This document shows, in pieces, positions 17,949 to 26,700 of a DNA stretch of 62,926 nt. Numbering within the stretch: position 1 is the stretch's first letter; every line of letters starts with the position of its first letter. The position numbers and the translations under genes were made by a program. Under the pieces are notes generated by a model. That model ran no database searches. It saw only the letters and a program-made list of their open reading frames with translations, and was not told the DNA's origin. This DNA comes from Pirellulales bacterium (GTDB taxonomy: Bacteria; Planctomycetota; Planctomycetia; Pirellulales; JAEUIK01), in assembly GCA_019745975.1 (NCBI GenBank), contig JAIESQ010000065.1, forward strand, positions 1 through 62,926. Direction: 5' to 3'.

Positions 17949-18272
17949 TTACGCGCCCTGCGTTTCGGCCGCGATCCAATCGAGGTACTTCTGGCTGCCC
18001 TCCACGATCGGCACCGCGATGATCTCCGGCGTGTCGTAGGGATGCAGCCGCGCGATTTCGGCCGCTGCCCGATCAAACAATTCGGCGCGCGTCTTGGCCA
18101 CCAGCACGAACTCTTCGGCCGACTCGACCGCGCCCTGCCAGTGATACGTGCTGGCGATCGGCCCGCCGACCTGCGCGCAGGCGGCAAACCGCAACTCGAC
18201 CAGCGCGCGAGCGATCTGGTCGGCCAGTTCGCGCGTGGGGCACGTGGCGACGATTTGGATGAAAGACGACAT
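17949..18272 (-). CDS. cutA: Divalent-cation tolerance protein CutA
   Basis: 107 aa, the normal length for the trimeric ferredoxin-like CutA1 family. Diagnostic features are IQIVATCPTRELADQIARALVELRFAACAQV (conserved Cys in the AACAQV strand), STYHWQGAVESAEEFVLVAKT, and the C-terminal RLHPYDTPEIIAVPIVEGSQKYLDWI. CutA is linked to copper and other divalent-metal tolerance, though its biochemical role is unsettled. It is followed by inverted-repeat copy 2 and preceded by a bipartite palindromic repeat that separates it from ilvD. Confidence 0.96.
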   Translation of the reverse strand: MSSFIQIVATCPTRELADQIARALVELRFAACAQVGGPIASTYHWQGAVESAEEFVLVAKTRAELFDRAAAEIARLHPYDTPEIIAVPIVEGSQKYLDWIAAETQGA

Positions 18273-18337
18273 CGACCGATTCTCGCTCGTCGGTACTTCG
18301 CAGAAGTCGTGCGCTCGTCGATTTCGCTGCGGCGCTC

Positions 18338-18424
18338 GTTAGCCGCGGGATTTATCCCGCGCGCTAGCTTGCGCGATCGAGCATCGAACCCGCTAGCGCG
18401 CGGAGCAAGCTCCGCGGCTAACAA
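18338..18424. repeat. Bipartite palindromic repeat (GTTAGCCGCGG family), convergent pair
   Basis: Two copies of one palindromic unit face each other: GTTAGCCGCGGG...CCCGCGCGCTAG at 18338-18367 and its reverse-complement relative at 18391-18424 (GCTAGCGCGCGGAGC...CCGCGGCTAAC). Each unit can form its own hairpin. The same unit pair occurs at 27925-28010 in the opposite (divergent) arrangement. The element lies between the start of cutA and the end of ilvD. Confidence 0.8.
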
Positions 18425-18471
18425 CCTATCCAATCGCACTGCGGATCGTACGTGTCGTACAATCGCTCGTG

Positions 18472-20148
18472 CTACGGCTTCGCCACGGTCACGGCCCCCT
18501 CGCACGCCGGGCCGACGATCGTCGCATACTTGGCCATGGCGCCCGACGTGTACCGCGGCGGCTTTGCCTTCCACGCCGCGCGACGCTTGGTCAGTTCCGC
18601 CTCGGGCAGTTCAACATCGAGCGTGCCTGCCTCCGCGTCGATCTTGATCATGTCGCCGTTCTTAACGAGCGCCAGCGGGCCGCCGATGTAGGCCTCGGGG
18701 CCGATGTGACCAACCATCAGACCGCGCGTGGCCCCGCTGAAGCGGCCATCGGTCAACAAGCAGACGTCGTAGCCGAGCCCCTGCCCGACCAGCGCCGCCG
18801 TGACCGCCAGCATCTCGGGCATGCCCGGCGCGCCGCGCGGCCCTTCGTAGCGGATGACCACCGTGTCGCCCGCCTTCACTTCGCGGCGAGCGATCGCCTC
18901 GAACGTCTCCTGCTCGCTGTCGAAGCAGCGCGCCGGCCCGCGATGTTGCAGCTTCTTGACTCCAGCCACTTTGATCACGCCCCCCTCGGGCGCGAGATTG
19001 CCGCGCAAGATCACCAGGCCGCCGGTCGGGCTGATCGCTTTTTCGACTGGCACAATCACATCCTGATCCTTGGGCAGCTTGACGTCCTTGAGGTTCTCAC
19101 GGTGAGTCTTGCCGGTCACCGTGAGGCAATCGCCGTGCAACAGGCCGGCGTCCAATAGCACCTTGAGCACAACGGGGATGCCGCCGACGCGGTGCATATC
19201 GAGCGCGACGTAGCGGCCGCCTGGCTTGAGATCGGCGATCGTCGGCGTGCGCCGGCTGACGCGATCGACGTCGTCGAGCGTGACCGTCAGCCCGCATTCC
19301 TTGGCCAGCGCTGGCATGTGCAGCGCGATGTTCGTGCTGCCGCCGGTGGCCGCCGCGATGGCGATCGCGTTCTCGAATGCTTCCATCGTGAGGATGTCGC
19401 GCGGGCGGATGTTCTTTTCGAGCAAATCCATCACCGTGCGGCCGGCCAATTCGGCGTAGCGATCGCGCGTTTCGTCGACGGCCGGGGCCGAACCGCTGCC
19501 GGGGAGCGCCAGTCCGATCGCTTCAGCGACACAAGCCATCGTGTTGGCAGTGAACTGCCCGCCGCACGAGCCGGCCACTGGGCAGGCGGCGCACTCTAGT
19601 TCGTGGAGTTCGGCCTCGGTCATTTTGCCTGCTTCGTAGGCGCCGACCGCTTCGTAAACGTCCTGGATCGTGACATCATGGCCGCGAAACTTGCCGGGCA
19701 GGATCGTGCCGCCGTACAAGAACACCGCCGGCAGATTCAAGCGCGCCATGGCCATCAGCGTGCCGGGCAAGCTCTTGTCGCAACCGGCCAGCCCGACCAA
19801 GGCGTCGTAACGATGGGCGTGCATCATCAGCTCGATCGAGTCGGCGATTACCTCGCGGCTCACGAGCGAGGCCCGCATCCCTTCATGCCCCATGGCGATG
19901 CCGTCAGAGACACTGATGGCGACAAACTCGCGCGGCGTGCCGCCCGCTTCGCGCACGCCGCGCTTGGCAGCCTGAGCCTGACGATTGAGCGTGATGTTGC
20001 AAGGCGTGGCTTCATTCCAGGTGCTGGCCACGCCGACGAACGGCTTCTTCAGATCGTCGTCGGTCAGGCCCATCGCGCGTAAGAACGCACGGGCCGGGGC
20101 ACGGCTTGGTCCTTCGGTCACTTCCTGGCTGCGAATCTTGTTGGGCAT
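18472..20148 (-). CDS. ilvD: Dihydroxy-acid dehydratase
   Basis: 558 aa from the ATG at 20148 ([13 protein letters not shown]); the reading frame to 20283 adds 45 residues that overlap a palindromic repeat and is rejected. IlvD dehydrates 2,3-dihydroxy-isovalerate and -methylvalerate in branched-chain amino-acid synthesis. Family signatures are clear: [22 protein letters not shown] (Fe-S Cys), [34 protein letters not shown], and [23 protein letters not shown] near the C-terminus with [18 protein letters not shown]. No acetolactate synthase or ilvC lies beside it, so the pathway is split in this genome. Confidence 0.97.
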   Translation of the reverse strand: MPNKIRSQEVTEGPSRAPARAFLRAMGLTDDDLKKPFVGVASTWNEATPCNITLNRQAQAAKRGVREAGGTPREFVAISVSDGIAMGHEGMRASLVSREVIADSIELMMHAHRYDALVGLAGCDKSLPGTLMAMARLNLPAVFLYGGTILPGKFRGHDVTIQDVYEAVGAYEAGKMTEAELHELECAACPVAGSCGGQFTANTMACVAEAIGLALPGSGSAPAVDETRDRYAELAGRTVMDLLEKNIRPRDILTMEAFENAIAIAAATGGSTNIALHMPALAKECGLTVTLDDVDRVSRRTPTIADLKPGGRYVALDMHRVGGIPVVLKVLLDAGLLHGDCLTVTGKTHRENLKDVKLPKDQDVIVPVEKAISPTGGLVILRGNLAPEGGVIKVAGVKKLQHRGPARCFDSEQETFEAIARREVKAGDTVVIRYEGPRGAPGMPEMLAVTAALVGQGLGYDVCLLTDGRFSGATRGLMVGHIGPEAYIGGPLALVKNGDMIKIDAEAGTLDVELPEAELTKRRAAWKAKPPRYTSGAMAKYATIVGPACEGAVTVAKP

Positions 20149-20207
20149 GCGAACACCTGAAACGAATAAAACGAGTTGAGCGAATTTCGATGTGAGTGGA
20201 GCCGCGC

Positions 20208-20280
20208 CGGGTGCCACTGGCTCCGCCAGTGCTTCATGGCTGATCGACGTCGATCGGCACTGGCCGCAGCCCTTGGCACG
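20208..20280. repeat. Palindromic repeat of the GTGCCACTGG family
   Basis: GGGTGCCACTGGC-TCC-GCCAGTG contains a 7-bp stem (20215-20221 / 20225-20231). A degenerate second unit (GGCACTGGC...TTGGCAC) follows near 20256-20279. The unit is related to the CACTGCTGG hairpins at 23681-23752 and 31457-31488. It fills the spacer between the end of purK and the start of ilvD. Confidence 0.6.
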
Positions 20281-20298
20281 CATGAGCGTGGCGACACT

Positions 20299-21456
20299 TC
20301 ACCGCCGCGCGAGCGCCTCGCGGGCCGCCAGCACGCGGCGCAACGCTTCGTCAGCCGTGTTGGCCAGCGCTGTCAGGTGACCCATCTTGCGCCCCGGGCG
20401 CGCGACGGCCTTACCGTACAAATGGAGCTTGACGTCGGGCATCGCCAGGGCTGCGGCCCAGTCGGGTTCGCCACTAGCCCACACGTCCCCCAGCAGATTG
20501 GCCATCGCGGCCGGCCGCAACAGCTCGGTCGAACCGAGCGGCAATCCGCAAATCGACCGCAATTGTTGTTCGAACTGGCTGGTGACACAAGCGTCGAACG
20601 TGAAATGCCCGGAGTTGTGCGGCCGCGGGGCCAGCTCGTTGACGAGCAATTGACCATCGCGGGTGACAAAAAACTCCACGCACAACACGCCGACGACACC
20701 GAGCGCTTCGAGCACGCCGCGGGTGATCTCGTGGGCCGACTGCTCCAAGCCTGGCGGCCAGGCGGCCGGGGCGTGCGTCGTGTCCAGAATGTGCCGCACG
20801 TGGTGGTTGGCGACCAGCGGATAGGCAACGAACGAGCCATCGACGCCACGGGCCGCCACGACCGACGCTTCGGCTGCAAAGTCGATGAAGCCTTCGAGAA
20901 TCGATTCATCCGTGGCCAGCTCCCGCCAGGCTGCGGCGGCCGACGACTGGTTCTCGACGCGGGCCTGTCCCTTGCCGTCGTAGCCCCAGCCGGCGGTTTT
21001 CAAGATCGCCGGCGTGCCGATCTGGGCGAGCGCCGTCATCAGTTCGTCGTAGGAACGGACCGCGGCAAATGGCGCGACCGGAAAGCCTCGCTCGCGCAAG
21101 AACGTCTTCTCGCGTAGTCGATGCTGGGTGACGTGCAGCACGCTGCCGGCGGGGCGAACCTGCGCCAGCTCGGCCGCCGCTTCGGCCGTGCCCGCTGGCA
21201 CGTTCTCGAATTCGAACGTCACGACCGACACGCCGCGGGCGAAGTTGCGCACCGCGTCGAGATCGAGGTAACTGGCTTTGATTTCCAGGTCGGCGACTTG
21301 CCCGGTCGGCGTGTCGTCGTCGGGCGAAAACGTGTGGACGCGATAGCCCATCCGCCGGGCGGCGATCGCGAACATCCGGCCCAACTGGCCGCTCCCCAAC
21401 ACGCCGACCGTCGCGCCGGGTAACACCGGGCCGTCACCTTGGCGGCCACGCGTCAT
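20299..21456 (-). CDS. purK: N5-carboxyaminoimidazole ribonucleotide synthase
   Basis: 385 aa from the ATG at 21456, which overlaps the purE stop by 4 bp (ATGA). PurK is the ATP-grasp enzyme converting AIR and bicarbonate to N5-CAIR in purine synthesis. Visible are the N-terminal Rossmann-like [24 protein letters not shown], the ATP-grasp segment [39 protein letters not shown], and the metal/ATP site [27 protein letters not shown]. The C-terminus [20 protein letters not shown] is also typical. The reading frame continues to 21918, but that part is only antiphase purE sequence. Confidence 0.97.
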   Translation of the reverse strand: MTRGRQGDGPVLPGATVGVLGSGQLGRMFAIAARRMGYRVHTFSPDDDTPTGQVADLEIKASYLDLDAVRNFARGVSVVTFEFENVPAGTAEAAAELAQVRPAGSVLHVTQHRLREKTFLRERGFPVAPFAAVRSYDELMTALAQIGTPAILKTAGWGYDGKGQARVENQSSAAAAWRELATDESILEGFIDFAAEASVVAARGVDGSFVAYPLVANHHVRHILDTTHAPAAWPPGLEQSAHEITRGVLEALGVVGVLCVEFFVTRDGQLLVNELAPRPHNSGHFTFDACVTSQFEQQLRSICGLPLGSTELLRPAAMANLLGDVWASGEPDWAAALAMPDVKLHLYGKAVARPGRKMGHLTALANTADEALRRVLAAREALARR

Positions 21457-21986
21457 GATGACTCGCCTGCGGGTGGCTCTGGCAACGCGTCTTCGCGCAC
21501 ACGGCGCGCCTGCTCGTCGACAAACTCGTGCAACTTGCGGCGCAGCTCCGGCCGGCTGCCTGAGAGGATGCGCACGGCCAACAGCCCGGCGTTGGTCGCC
21601 CCCGCCTTGCCGATCGCCATCGTGCCCACTGGCACGCCGCCCGGCATCTGCACGATCGACAATAGGGAGTCGAGCCCTTGCAGCGCGTGACTCTGCACTG
21701 GCACGCCCAGCACCGGCAGCACCGTGTGCGAAGCGACCATGCCGGGCAAATGCGCCGCGCCGCCGGCGCCGGCGATCAGCACTTCCAGCCCGCGCGCTTC
21801 GGCCCCGGCAGCGTAGTCGCGCATCCAGTCGGGGGTGCGATGGGCCGAGACAATCTGACATTCGTGCGGCACGCCGAACTGCGTGAGGATGTCGGCCGCA
21901 TGGCGCATCGTCTCCCAATCCGACCTGCTCCCCATAATGACGCCAACCAAGGGCGCGGCGGCTGCGGATGGGAGTTTAGCTGCCAT
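21453..21986 (-). CDS. purE: N5-carboxyaminoimidazole ribonucleotide mutase
   Basis: 177 aa. PurE converts the PurK product N5-CAIR into CAIR. The class I signature is complete: [39 protein letters not shown] (active-site His in SAHRTP), [27 protein letters not shown], and [28 protein letters not shown]. It is translationally coupled to purK through an ATGA overlap. The upstream 260 bp contain a bipartite palindromic repeat rather than a gene. Confidence 0.97.
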   Translation of the reverse strand: MAAKLPSAAAAPLVGVIMGSRSDWETMRHAADILTQFGVPHECQIVSAHRTPDWMRDYAAGAEARGLEVLIAGAGGAAHLPGMVASHTVLPVLGVPVQSHALQGLDSLLSIVQMPGGVPVGTMAIGKAGATNAGLLAVRILSGSRPELRRKLHEFVDEQARRVREDALPEPPAGESS

Positions 21987-22009
21987 GGGGAAAGTTTAGC
22001 TTTGACTCA

Positions 22010-22144
22010 GGGTGGCCCGGCTGCTCGCCAGCCGGGTGCCGCAGGCACAAGAATCTGTTGCTGTCGCGTCGCGAAACCTGCCGCAGCGATTCCAGCAGGT
22101 TTCTTGTCGCTGCGCGACCCGACCGGCAAGAGGTCGGGCCACCC
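22010..22144. repeat. Bipartite inverted repeat (GGGTGGCCCGG family), about 48-bp arms
   Basis: The stretch 22010-22057 and the reverse complement of 22096-22144 are diverged copies of one unit. Both contain GGGTGGCCCG, an internal hairpin (GGCT...AGCC in one, GACCT...AGGTC in the other), then GCAGGCACAAGAA / GCAGCGACAAGAA. The two face each other across a 38-bp spacer. It occupies the gap between purE and the RelE-like toxin gene. Confidence 0.7.
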
Positions 22145-22247
22145 GATCGAACCTTTTGCCAACGAGCGGCAAGCCCTTGATTGCACTCACCGGGCCGCAG
22201 GCTGTCAATGAGCGGTCTCACCGCCGCGTGAAGATACCTCGTGAGCG

Positions 22248-22547
22248 TTACATTCTGCCGACAAAGTTGTTGTAGTCTTCGTGCGAGCCAATCCAGTACC
22301 AGACGTTCGTCGATCCGTCGACCACATAAATGGCCCGATAGCGCCGCGTCACGGTAATCGACCGGCTCACCTTGCGATGCCGCCCCTTTTTCGTGTCGAC
22401 CAACTCGTGGTTGGCGAGCGCTGGGTGGAACGGATCGCGCCGAAACAGCACGAAGGCAGCTTCCGCGGCGGCTTGAACCTCAACGGGCAAGCGCGCCAAC
22501 ATCTGCTTGAAGCGCACCGTACGGACGTTAGGTTGCCCCGAACTCAA
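22248..22547 (-). CDS. RelE/ParE-superfamily toxin-like protein
   Basis: 99 aa. The fold signature of small RelE/ParE toxins is visible: VRTVRFKQMLARLPVEVQAAAEAAFVLFRRDPFHPALANHEL, then basic strands RHRKVSRSITVTRRYRAIYVVDG and the terminal WYWIGSHEDYNNFV, which resembles the HDxYxx end of RelE-type toxins. Toxins of this fold cleave mRNA on the ribosome or poison gyrase. The start overlaps the upstream 166-aa gene by 20 bp, as in toxin-antitoxin pairs. The toxic activity is inferred from family, not shown. Confidence 0.75.
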   Translation of the reverse strand: MSSGQPNVRTVRFKQMLARLPVEVQAAAEAAFVLFRRDPFHPALANHELVDTKKGRHRKVSRSITVTRRYRAIYVVDGSTNVWYWIGSHEDYNNFVGRM

Positions 22548-23028
22548 GCGTCTCGCCCCGTGCGTGTTCTTCGAGCGCGGCGTCGCGCAGCTCGATCAAC
22601 TTGGAATGATTGAAGAACTCGCTGTCGGCCATGGCGATGTCGCGCGCCTCGCGCAAACGCCGTCGAAATTCCTCGGCATGGGCAACGCCAAGCTCCTGAC
22701 TGTCGAACTCACTCAACAGCTTCTCGTACGTCGCGGCGGCTGCCAACCACTCGGCAAACATCGCATCGAGCTCTTGATGAGCACGCGCGTCGTACGACTC
22801 TGGCTTGGCGGCAATCGCGGCGCGCCACTGTTCGTCCAATTGGATCAGCATGTCGTAAACGACGACGTGTGCCGACAGCAGCGTTCCCAACCAGCGGCCA
22901 CGCGCTTCACGGTCGGACGGGCCAGTCGCCGTGTCGCTGGCGGCCTCGGCGCAGAGACTGACCCAGCGGTGAACGAAATCGGCGTTGGGAAGCGGAAGTG
23001 ATTCAGTAGTCGCCACGTACGGTCTCAA
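22528..23028 (-). CDS. Unknown protein overlapping the RelE-like gene (candidate antitoxin or partner)
   Basis: 166 aa, mostly helical, no signal peptide. No classical antitoxin DNA-binding fold is evident. Residues about 15-125 form an all-alpha region (FVHRWVSLCAEAASD, LSAHVVVYDMLIQLDEQW, LDAMFAEWLAAAATYEKLLSEF). The C-terminal segment ARDIAMADSEFFNHSKLIELRDAALEEH is the most conserved-looking part and resembles a short toxin-binding helix. It precedes and overlaps the RelE-like gene by 20 bp, the order typical of antitoxin then toxin. It is long for an antitoxin, so the role is an inference from position only. Confidence 0.55.
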   Translation of the reverse strand: MRPYVATTESLPLPNADFVHRWVSLCAEAASDTATGPSDREARGRWLGTLLSAHVVVYDMLIQLDEQWRAAIAAKPESYDARAHQELDAMFAEWLAAAATYEKLLSEFDSQELGVAHAEEFRRRLREARDIAMADSEFFNHSKLIELRDAALEEHARGETLEFGAT

Positions 23029-23064
23029 TCGGCAATTCGAAATCCGTGACCCGAACCAACAGGA

Positions 23065-23385
23065 CTATGCAACAAGTATAACAGCCTCCGTGTCCGAAAT
23101 CCCCGAGTGCGAGATTTGCTCTGCAGTTGTCACTTGCTCCGTCGTTTCGCCGCATACGACGAGAAACACTATCGAATTAATTAGTGCAAGAATTGGCCAC
23201 GGGTGTGTTCCTGCTAACGGACGACGGGGCAGCGTCAAGCCAATCAGGATCAACGCGGTCAACATCGTTGCGGAGAACAACAGCCCGAGTCGACCTATCA
23301 ATTGCAGTCGGTCTTTCTTAACCGGCCGACGCTTGGGGCGCGAAGGCTCCAACTGTTCCGGCGGCTCATACGGATTGCCTTCCAT
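23065..23385 (-). CDS. Small two-helix membrane protein with NPYEPP start
   Basis: 106 aa from the ATG at 23385 (MEGNPYEPPEQ); an in-frame start at 23424 adds 13 residues. The N-terminal NPYEPP motif followed by a basic linker (RPKRRPVKKDR) is a recurrent beginning of small planctomycete membrane proteins. Two hydrophobic helices follow: LIGRLGLLFSATMLTALILIGL and WPILALINSIVFLVVCG. The topology suggests a small inner-membrane protein of unknown function. It is divergent from the secretin gene. Confidence 0.6.
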   Translation of the reverse strand: MEGNPYEPPEQLEPSRPKRRPVKKDRLQLIGRLGLLFSATMLTALILIGLTLPRRPLAGTHPWPILALINSIVFLVVCGETTEQVTTAEQISHSGISDTEAVILVA

Positions 23386-23680
23386 CTCCGCCAGCATACT
23401 GTCGCTAGCAAACAAAATACGCACCCAGTCGCCGGAATAACTTCAGACCGACCCACAGGCCGCCGATACTGCTGCCACGATACGGGCGCATCCCGCAGGC
23501 TGGGGCTGCGCCGTTGTCGGGTTAGCAGGGGGGAAACCATGCTAGCCGAATTGAATAAGTGCGGGCGTTTGTTGCACTTCTGAATTCGACGGCGCTGGCG
23601 GCCAATCGAGCCGCCCGGCTGCTGGCGCTACTATGCGCGCTAGTCAACGCAGTTTCAAAACCTGAATCGTACCGACGTCG

Positions 23681-23752
23681 GGTGCCACTGCTAGCTCGCC
23701 TAGCAGTGCCTCCTCGCACCTGGCACTGCTGGACAAGCCAGCAGTGGCACAC
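23681..23752. repeat. Tandem pair of CACTGCTGG-family hairpins
   Basis: Two palindromic units stand side by side: CACTGCTA-7 nt-TAGCAGTG at about 23685-23708 and CACTGCTGG-ACAAG-CCAGCAGTG at about 23723-23748. The family recurs at 31457-31488 and, more diverged, at 20208-20231. The pair lies just upstream of the probable TTG start of the secretin at 23763 and is inside the longer reading frame that opens at 23559. Confidence 0.8.
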
Positions 23753-23762
23753 GGCACTGGTT

Positions 23763-26700
23763 TTGAAACTACTCCTGATCACGACATTTATCGCGCTGGA
23801 TTGCCGCGCCGCCGAGCCGCCAAATTCCAGCTACACCGCGTACCGCTTGCAGCACGTGCGCGCGGCCGATCTCGAGCGGACACTCTCGCCGCTCTTGGCC
23901 CGCGAGCCTGGTGCGCGGGTGCTCGTCGACTCCGACGCGAATCAACTACTTGTTAGCGGCCCGGCGCCTGCCCACCGCATTGCGCGCGAACTGATTTCGC
24001 GACTCGATCGCGTCACGCGCGCGGACCATGCGGCGCCCCCCGCGCAAAATCGAACAGCGACTCGTCCGGCGGCGGCTCCAGCACGTCAACTCAATCTCGC
24101 GCCCACTGCGACACGTCCAACGGCAACCGCACAGCGCCCCGCGGCCGCCACGCGCTTCGCCACCGAAGCGGTCGCGGTCGAGAACGCCCCGGTCGCCAGT
24201 ATCGAAAAGCTGTTAATCGAACTATTTGGCCCGCGGCTGGTCGCGATTCCCGAAGCACCGGCCTACACGCTGGCGCTGGGCCGCTCGCGGGCGGAACTCG
24301 AAATCGACTCGCGCGGCAACCGCGTGATCGTGCACGGCACGAGTACGGTGGTCTGGCAGTTGTCGCGGCTGATCGCGGCGCTCGACAGTCCCCCGCCCCA
24401 AGCCGGCTCGACGGTGCGCGTCATGCCGCTGGTGAAATCCGATCCGCGCAAGGTGCAGCAGGCGATCGAAGCCTACGGCGGGCGGCTCACCAAGACCGGT
24501 CAAAGCCAGCGCGGGCGGCAGCCGGGAGCAACGACCGGCGACGGCGCGCAGCGCTCCGGCAGTCGCGGCACAACCCCCGCGACCCAAGCCGGTGACTCGC
24601 GGGTGCGTCCCGCGTCGGCACAAGCTCCAACAGGCGCGCGGCAGCCGCTGGCGCTGGCGCAGTTTCAGGAACCAGCCGACGCACCCGATGGCGCGGCCCC
24701 GCCCGAGCAATTGGGCGATCAACTACCCGCCGACGCCGCTCAACCCGGTGCGGGGCAACTTCCCGGCGCGGCCGAGGAGCGCCCCGCCAACTTGCGCGAG
24801 CAACTGCGCGAGCTGGGGGCGGATGTCGACGTCGAGGCGCTTGAGGATCTCGATATCCTGATCCTCCGGGGCCGCGAGCGCGACGTGCAGGAGCTGATGC
24901 GCATCATTCAGGAGATCGAGCGCATCAGCGCCCAGATCGAGCCGACCATCCAGGTCTATGAGCTCAAACACGCCGGCAGCGACGCGGTCGCCAAAGTGAT
25001 CGCGCAGATTCAGCCCGAGCTGCTCACCGGCCGGCAGGGGCGCGTCAGCGTCACCGCCCTCGTGCAGCCCAATGCCCTGCTGTTGATCGGCTGGGGCGAA
25101 GCGATCAAGGCGGTCACCGAGCTGGTGGAAAAGCTCGATCAGCCCGTGAGCCCCGAGACGCAGTTCCGCGTGTTCCGACTGGAACACGCGGCGGCGGGCG
25201 CTGTGCGCACGACGCTCGAAGACTTCTATAAGACGCGCACGGGGCTGGGGGCCAAGGTGACCGTCACGGCCGACCAGCGCAGCAACTCGCTGGTCGTGCA
25301 GGCCAGTCCGCGCGACCTGGCCGAAATCGAGCTCTTGGTGAAGCGGCTCGACACGCCCGGCAGCGAAGCGGTCAACCAGTTACGAGTGTTCCGCTTGCAG
25401 AACACGCTGGCCGCCGATTTGGCGCCGGTCATTGAAGAAGCGATCAGCGGACGCGGGCGCCCCGGCGTTGCTCCCGGTGGCGCGGCAGCCGCCAACGAAC
25501 GGGCGGCGGTGCTCGAGTTCTTCACGGTCGACCAGAAGGGGCGGCAACTGCTGAAGTCGGGCGCGCTGGCCGACGTGCGGATCACGCCCGACCCGCGCGC
25601 CAACACGCTCTTGGTGTCGGCCCCGGCCGAAAGCATGGCATTGTTGGAGGCCTTGATCGAAGCGCTCGACAGCCTGCCGGCCACGACCGCGCAGATCAAG
25701 GTGTTTCACATCGAGAATGGCGACGCGGCTCGCCTGATGGAAATGCTGCAAAACCTCCTGGGCGTGCAGTCCGTGGGGCAGGGAGGTCCGCAACTGGCCG
25801 GCGCCGAAGGTGAGGGTTCGCTGGCCCCGCTGCGGTTCTCGGTCGATACGCGCACCAATTCGATCATCGCCACCGGCGCGGCGGGCGACCTGACCATCGT
25901 CGAGGCGATCCTGCTGCGGCTCGACGACAGCGACGTGCAGGAGCGCAAGAGCGCCGTCTATCGGTTGAAGAACTCGCCGTCGATCGACGTCGCCCGCGCC
26001 GTCAACGACTTCCTGCGTAGCGAGCGTCTGGTGGAACGGGCTGCTCCGGGGGGCGCCAGCCCGTTCCAGCAGATCGAACGCGAAGTGGTGGTCGTCGCCG
26101 AGCCGGTGAGCAACAGTCTGATTTTGAGCGCCACGCCGCGCTATTTTGACGACATCCGCGAACTGATCGAACGGCTCGACGCGCAACCGCCACAGGTGAT
26201 GATCCAGGTGCTGATCGGCGAGGTGCGCTTGTCGAACACCGAGGAATTCGGCGTCGAGCTCGGCTTGCAGGATTCGATCCTCTTCGACCGCAGCGTGCTG
26301 CAGAACATCTCCGGCGGCGTGACCAGTACCGCCACTACCGTGCCCGCCGGGCAGCTTTCGCCGGGCTACAACTTCAACCAGTCGCAAACGACTGGGCCGC
26401 CACTCTTGGGCAATGCCGGCACGATTCCGTCGCTCATCACGGCGCCTTTATTGGGCGCGCAAGGGGTGACGAACTTCGCCACGAACCGCGCCAATGGCGA
26501 CTTGGGCTTCGGCGGCCTGGTGCTCTCGGCCTCGAGCGAAAGCGTCAGCATCCTGGTGCGCGCGCTGCGCGAGAGCTCGCGGCTGCAAGTTCTCAGCCGC
26601 CCGCAAGTGATGACACTCGACAATCAGCCGGCCTTCATCCAGGTTGGCCAGCGCGTGCCGCGCGTGACCAACGTGGTGTCGAATGCGTTGACGGGCATCA

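Noticed and set aside
20299-21918. 539-aa frame covering purK and part of purE
   Set aside because: Only the part from the ATG at 21456 matches PurK. The N-terminal 154 residues are purE read in another frame.
23681-23752. Possible sigma-54 promoter (TGGCAC)
   Set aside because: The TGGCAC belongs to the palindromic repeat, and no GC element is present at the proper -12 spacing.
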